Positions 4,252 to 5,177 of a stretch of 5,177 bases of DNA are shown here, piece after piece. The DNA is from JAAEEP01 sp035529155. Lineage in GTDB: Archaea; Thermoplasmatota; Thermoplasmata; Methanomassiliicoccales; JAAEEP01. Each line of letters opens with the position of its first letter. Position 1 is the stretch's first letter. Under the pieces are notes generated by a model. It ran no database searches, was not told the origin of the DNA, and saw only the letters and a program-made list of their open reading frames with translations. The DNA lies in the NCBI GenBank assembly GCA_035529155.1, contig DATKXF010000074.1:1-5177 (forward strand), written 5' to 3'. Both the position numbers and the translations under genes were made by a program.

Positions 4252-5177
4252 TTGATTCCCATAGAGCTGCTTCTGACGATGACCATCATCACCGTGCTTC
4301 TGTGCCTGATATTCGACTTCACCAATGGATTGCATGACGCCAGTTCCACGATCGCCACCCTGGTGGAGTGCGGTGCCGCCACTCCACGGGGCGCGGTGAT
4401 GATGTCCTCCATTGCCAACCTGCTCGGTGCGCTCATAGGCGGGAGCGCGGTGGCCTTCACTATGCAAGAGCTTCTCAACAGTACCTTGGGCTCGGAAATG
4501 GTCATCGTCATACTTGCGGCAGTGATCGGCTCAACCATCTGGAACATAATCACCTGGAGATTTGGTTTGCCCTCTTCATCCACACACGCCCTGGTTGGGG
4601 GCATGATAGGCGCGGGAATCGCTGCCAACGGGATAAATAGCGTATTTTGGGGCATCGACGAACTGATTGGCCCCGGTCATCAGGTTGTGGGTGTGACCAA
4701 GGTTGTGCTTTTTCTTTTCTTATCGGTGGCAATCGGATTCGTTGGAGGGTACCTGATAATGAAGGCATCCTCGATATTACTAAGGAATGCAGAGAGATCG
4801 GCAAATGAACCCATAATCAAAGTTCAGTGGTTGACCAGCGGACTGCTCTCCTTCAGTCACGGGGCCAACGACACCCAGAAGCAGATGGGAATTATCGCAT
4901 TGGTGCTGTTCTCAGCGGGGTACACCACCACCCTGGATGTCTCCCTTTGGGTGAGGATAGTCTGTGCCCTATTCATGGCCCTAGGAACCTTGGGAGGAGG
5001 GTGGAGGATCATTAGAACCATTGGGAGAGGTATCTACAGGATCAAGCCTATCCACAGCCTAGATTCCCACATTACATCCACGTTTTCGTTGGCGTTCTCC
5101 ACGGCCTTGGGAGCTCCGGTGTCATCCACACAGGTAGTGGCATCAAGCGTGGTGGGGATCGGTGCGGCAGAGAATGC
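4252..5177 (+). CDS. PiT-family inorganic phosphate permease (3' end outside window)
   Basis: The first 308 codons of a PiT (PF01384) transporter, an integral membrane protein that imports phosphate with a cation. Seen: the duplicated family signature, first as DFTNGLHDASSTIAT (22-36) and again as SHGANDTQKQMGII (202-215). The paired hairpin motifs are LPSSSTHALVGG (106-117) and APVSSTQVVASSVVG (288-302). Hydrophobic spans include about 5-22, 84-100, 113-127, 149-170 and 233-249. About residues 171-190 form the charged hydrophilic loop between the halves. Start choice: TTG at 4252 gives MIPIELLLTM, a normal PiT N-terminus, and has a TATA-like box at leaderless spacing. ATG at 4168 and TTG at 4213 are in frame but would add an unusual polar extension of 28 or 13 residues. 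The gene is richer in G+C than the rest of the window. The second hairpin has Gln (294) where the first has His. A DUF47 regulator partner, common beside PiT genes, is not visible within the window. Confidence 0.93.
   Translation, partial: MIPIELLLTMTIITVLLCLIFDFTNGLHDASSTIATLVECGAATPRGAVMMSSIANLLGALIGGSAVAFTMQELLNSTLGSEMVIVILAAVIGSTIWNIITWRFGLPSSSTHALVGGMIGAGIAANGINSVFWGIDELIGPGHQVVGVTKVVLFLFLSVAIGFVGGYLIMKASSILLRNAERSANEPIIKVQWLTSGLLSFSHGANDTQKQMGIIALVLFSAGYTTTLDVSLWVRIVCALFMALGTLGGGWRIIRTIGRGIYRIKPIHSLDSHITSTFSLAFSTALGAPVSSTQVVASSVVGIGAAEN

Noticed and set aside
4227..4655. 142-codon frame on the minus strand
   Set aside because: It is antisense to the PiT permease, whose plus-strand translation carries clear family motifs.
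1..5177. CRISPR arrays, insertion sequences, long direct repeats, toxin-antitoxin pairs or other defence genes
   Set aside because: I looked on both strands and found no regularly spaced repeats, transposase motifs, terminal inverted repeats or defence-protein motifs.

Overview
The window looks archaeal and is probably from Thermoplasmatota, near Methanomassiliicoccales or a related methyl-metabolising lineage. The signs are a two-repeat archaeal TATA-binding protein, an MtrH-type methyltransferase, AT-rich TATA-like boxes close upstream of start codons, and frequent GTG/TTG starts. The lineage is an inference from gene content; no marker here fixes it.

Layout: (1) 2-229 (+) is the C-terminal quarter of an MtrH-like methyltransferase. 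(2) 272-2152 (-) is a complete reductive activator of corrinoid proteins (RACE/RamA-like, DUF4445 ASKHA fold) with an N-terminal [2Fe-2S] domain. It converges on the MtrH-like gene, and an 8-bp inverted repeat spans its stop codon. (3) 2153-2399 is a divergent intergenic region with AT-rich promoter candidates and a nested inverted repeat. (4) 2400-2945 (+) is a 181-aa protein of unrecognised family. (5) 3022-3174 (+) is a possible 50-codon ORF with a strong Shine-Dalgarno sequence, ending 4 nt before tbp. (6) 3179-3727 (+) is tbp. (7) 3728-4251 has no intact gene; its minus strand holds a frameshifted, truncated remnant of an APC-type amino-acid permease. (8) 4252 to the window end (+) is a PiT-family phosphate permease, cut by the edge and visibly richer in G+C than its neighbours.

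The first two genes fit one theme. RACE proteins use ATP and a low-potential electron to return oxidised Co(II) corrinoid proteins to Co(I). MtrH-like proteins pass methyl groups between corrinoid proteins and tetrahydro(methano)pterin. Together they suggest a corrinoid-dependent methyl-transfer locus whose corrinoid protein and substrate methyltransferase would lie to the left of the window. The remainder (transcription factor, permease relic, phosphate transporter) has no visible functional link to that theme. I see no CRISPR array, tRNA, rRNA, insertion sequence or defence system, and nothing that convincingly forms a new system. The most curious items are the tandem duplication in the iron-sulfur loop of the activator, the short ORF abutting tbp, the inverted repeats between the divergent promoters, and the permease relic.
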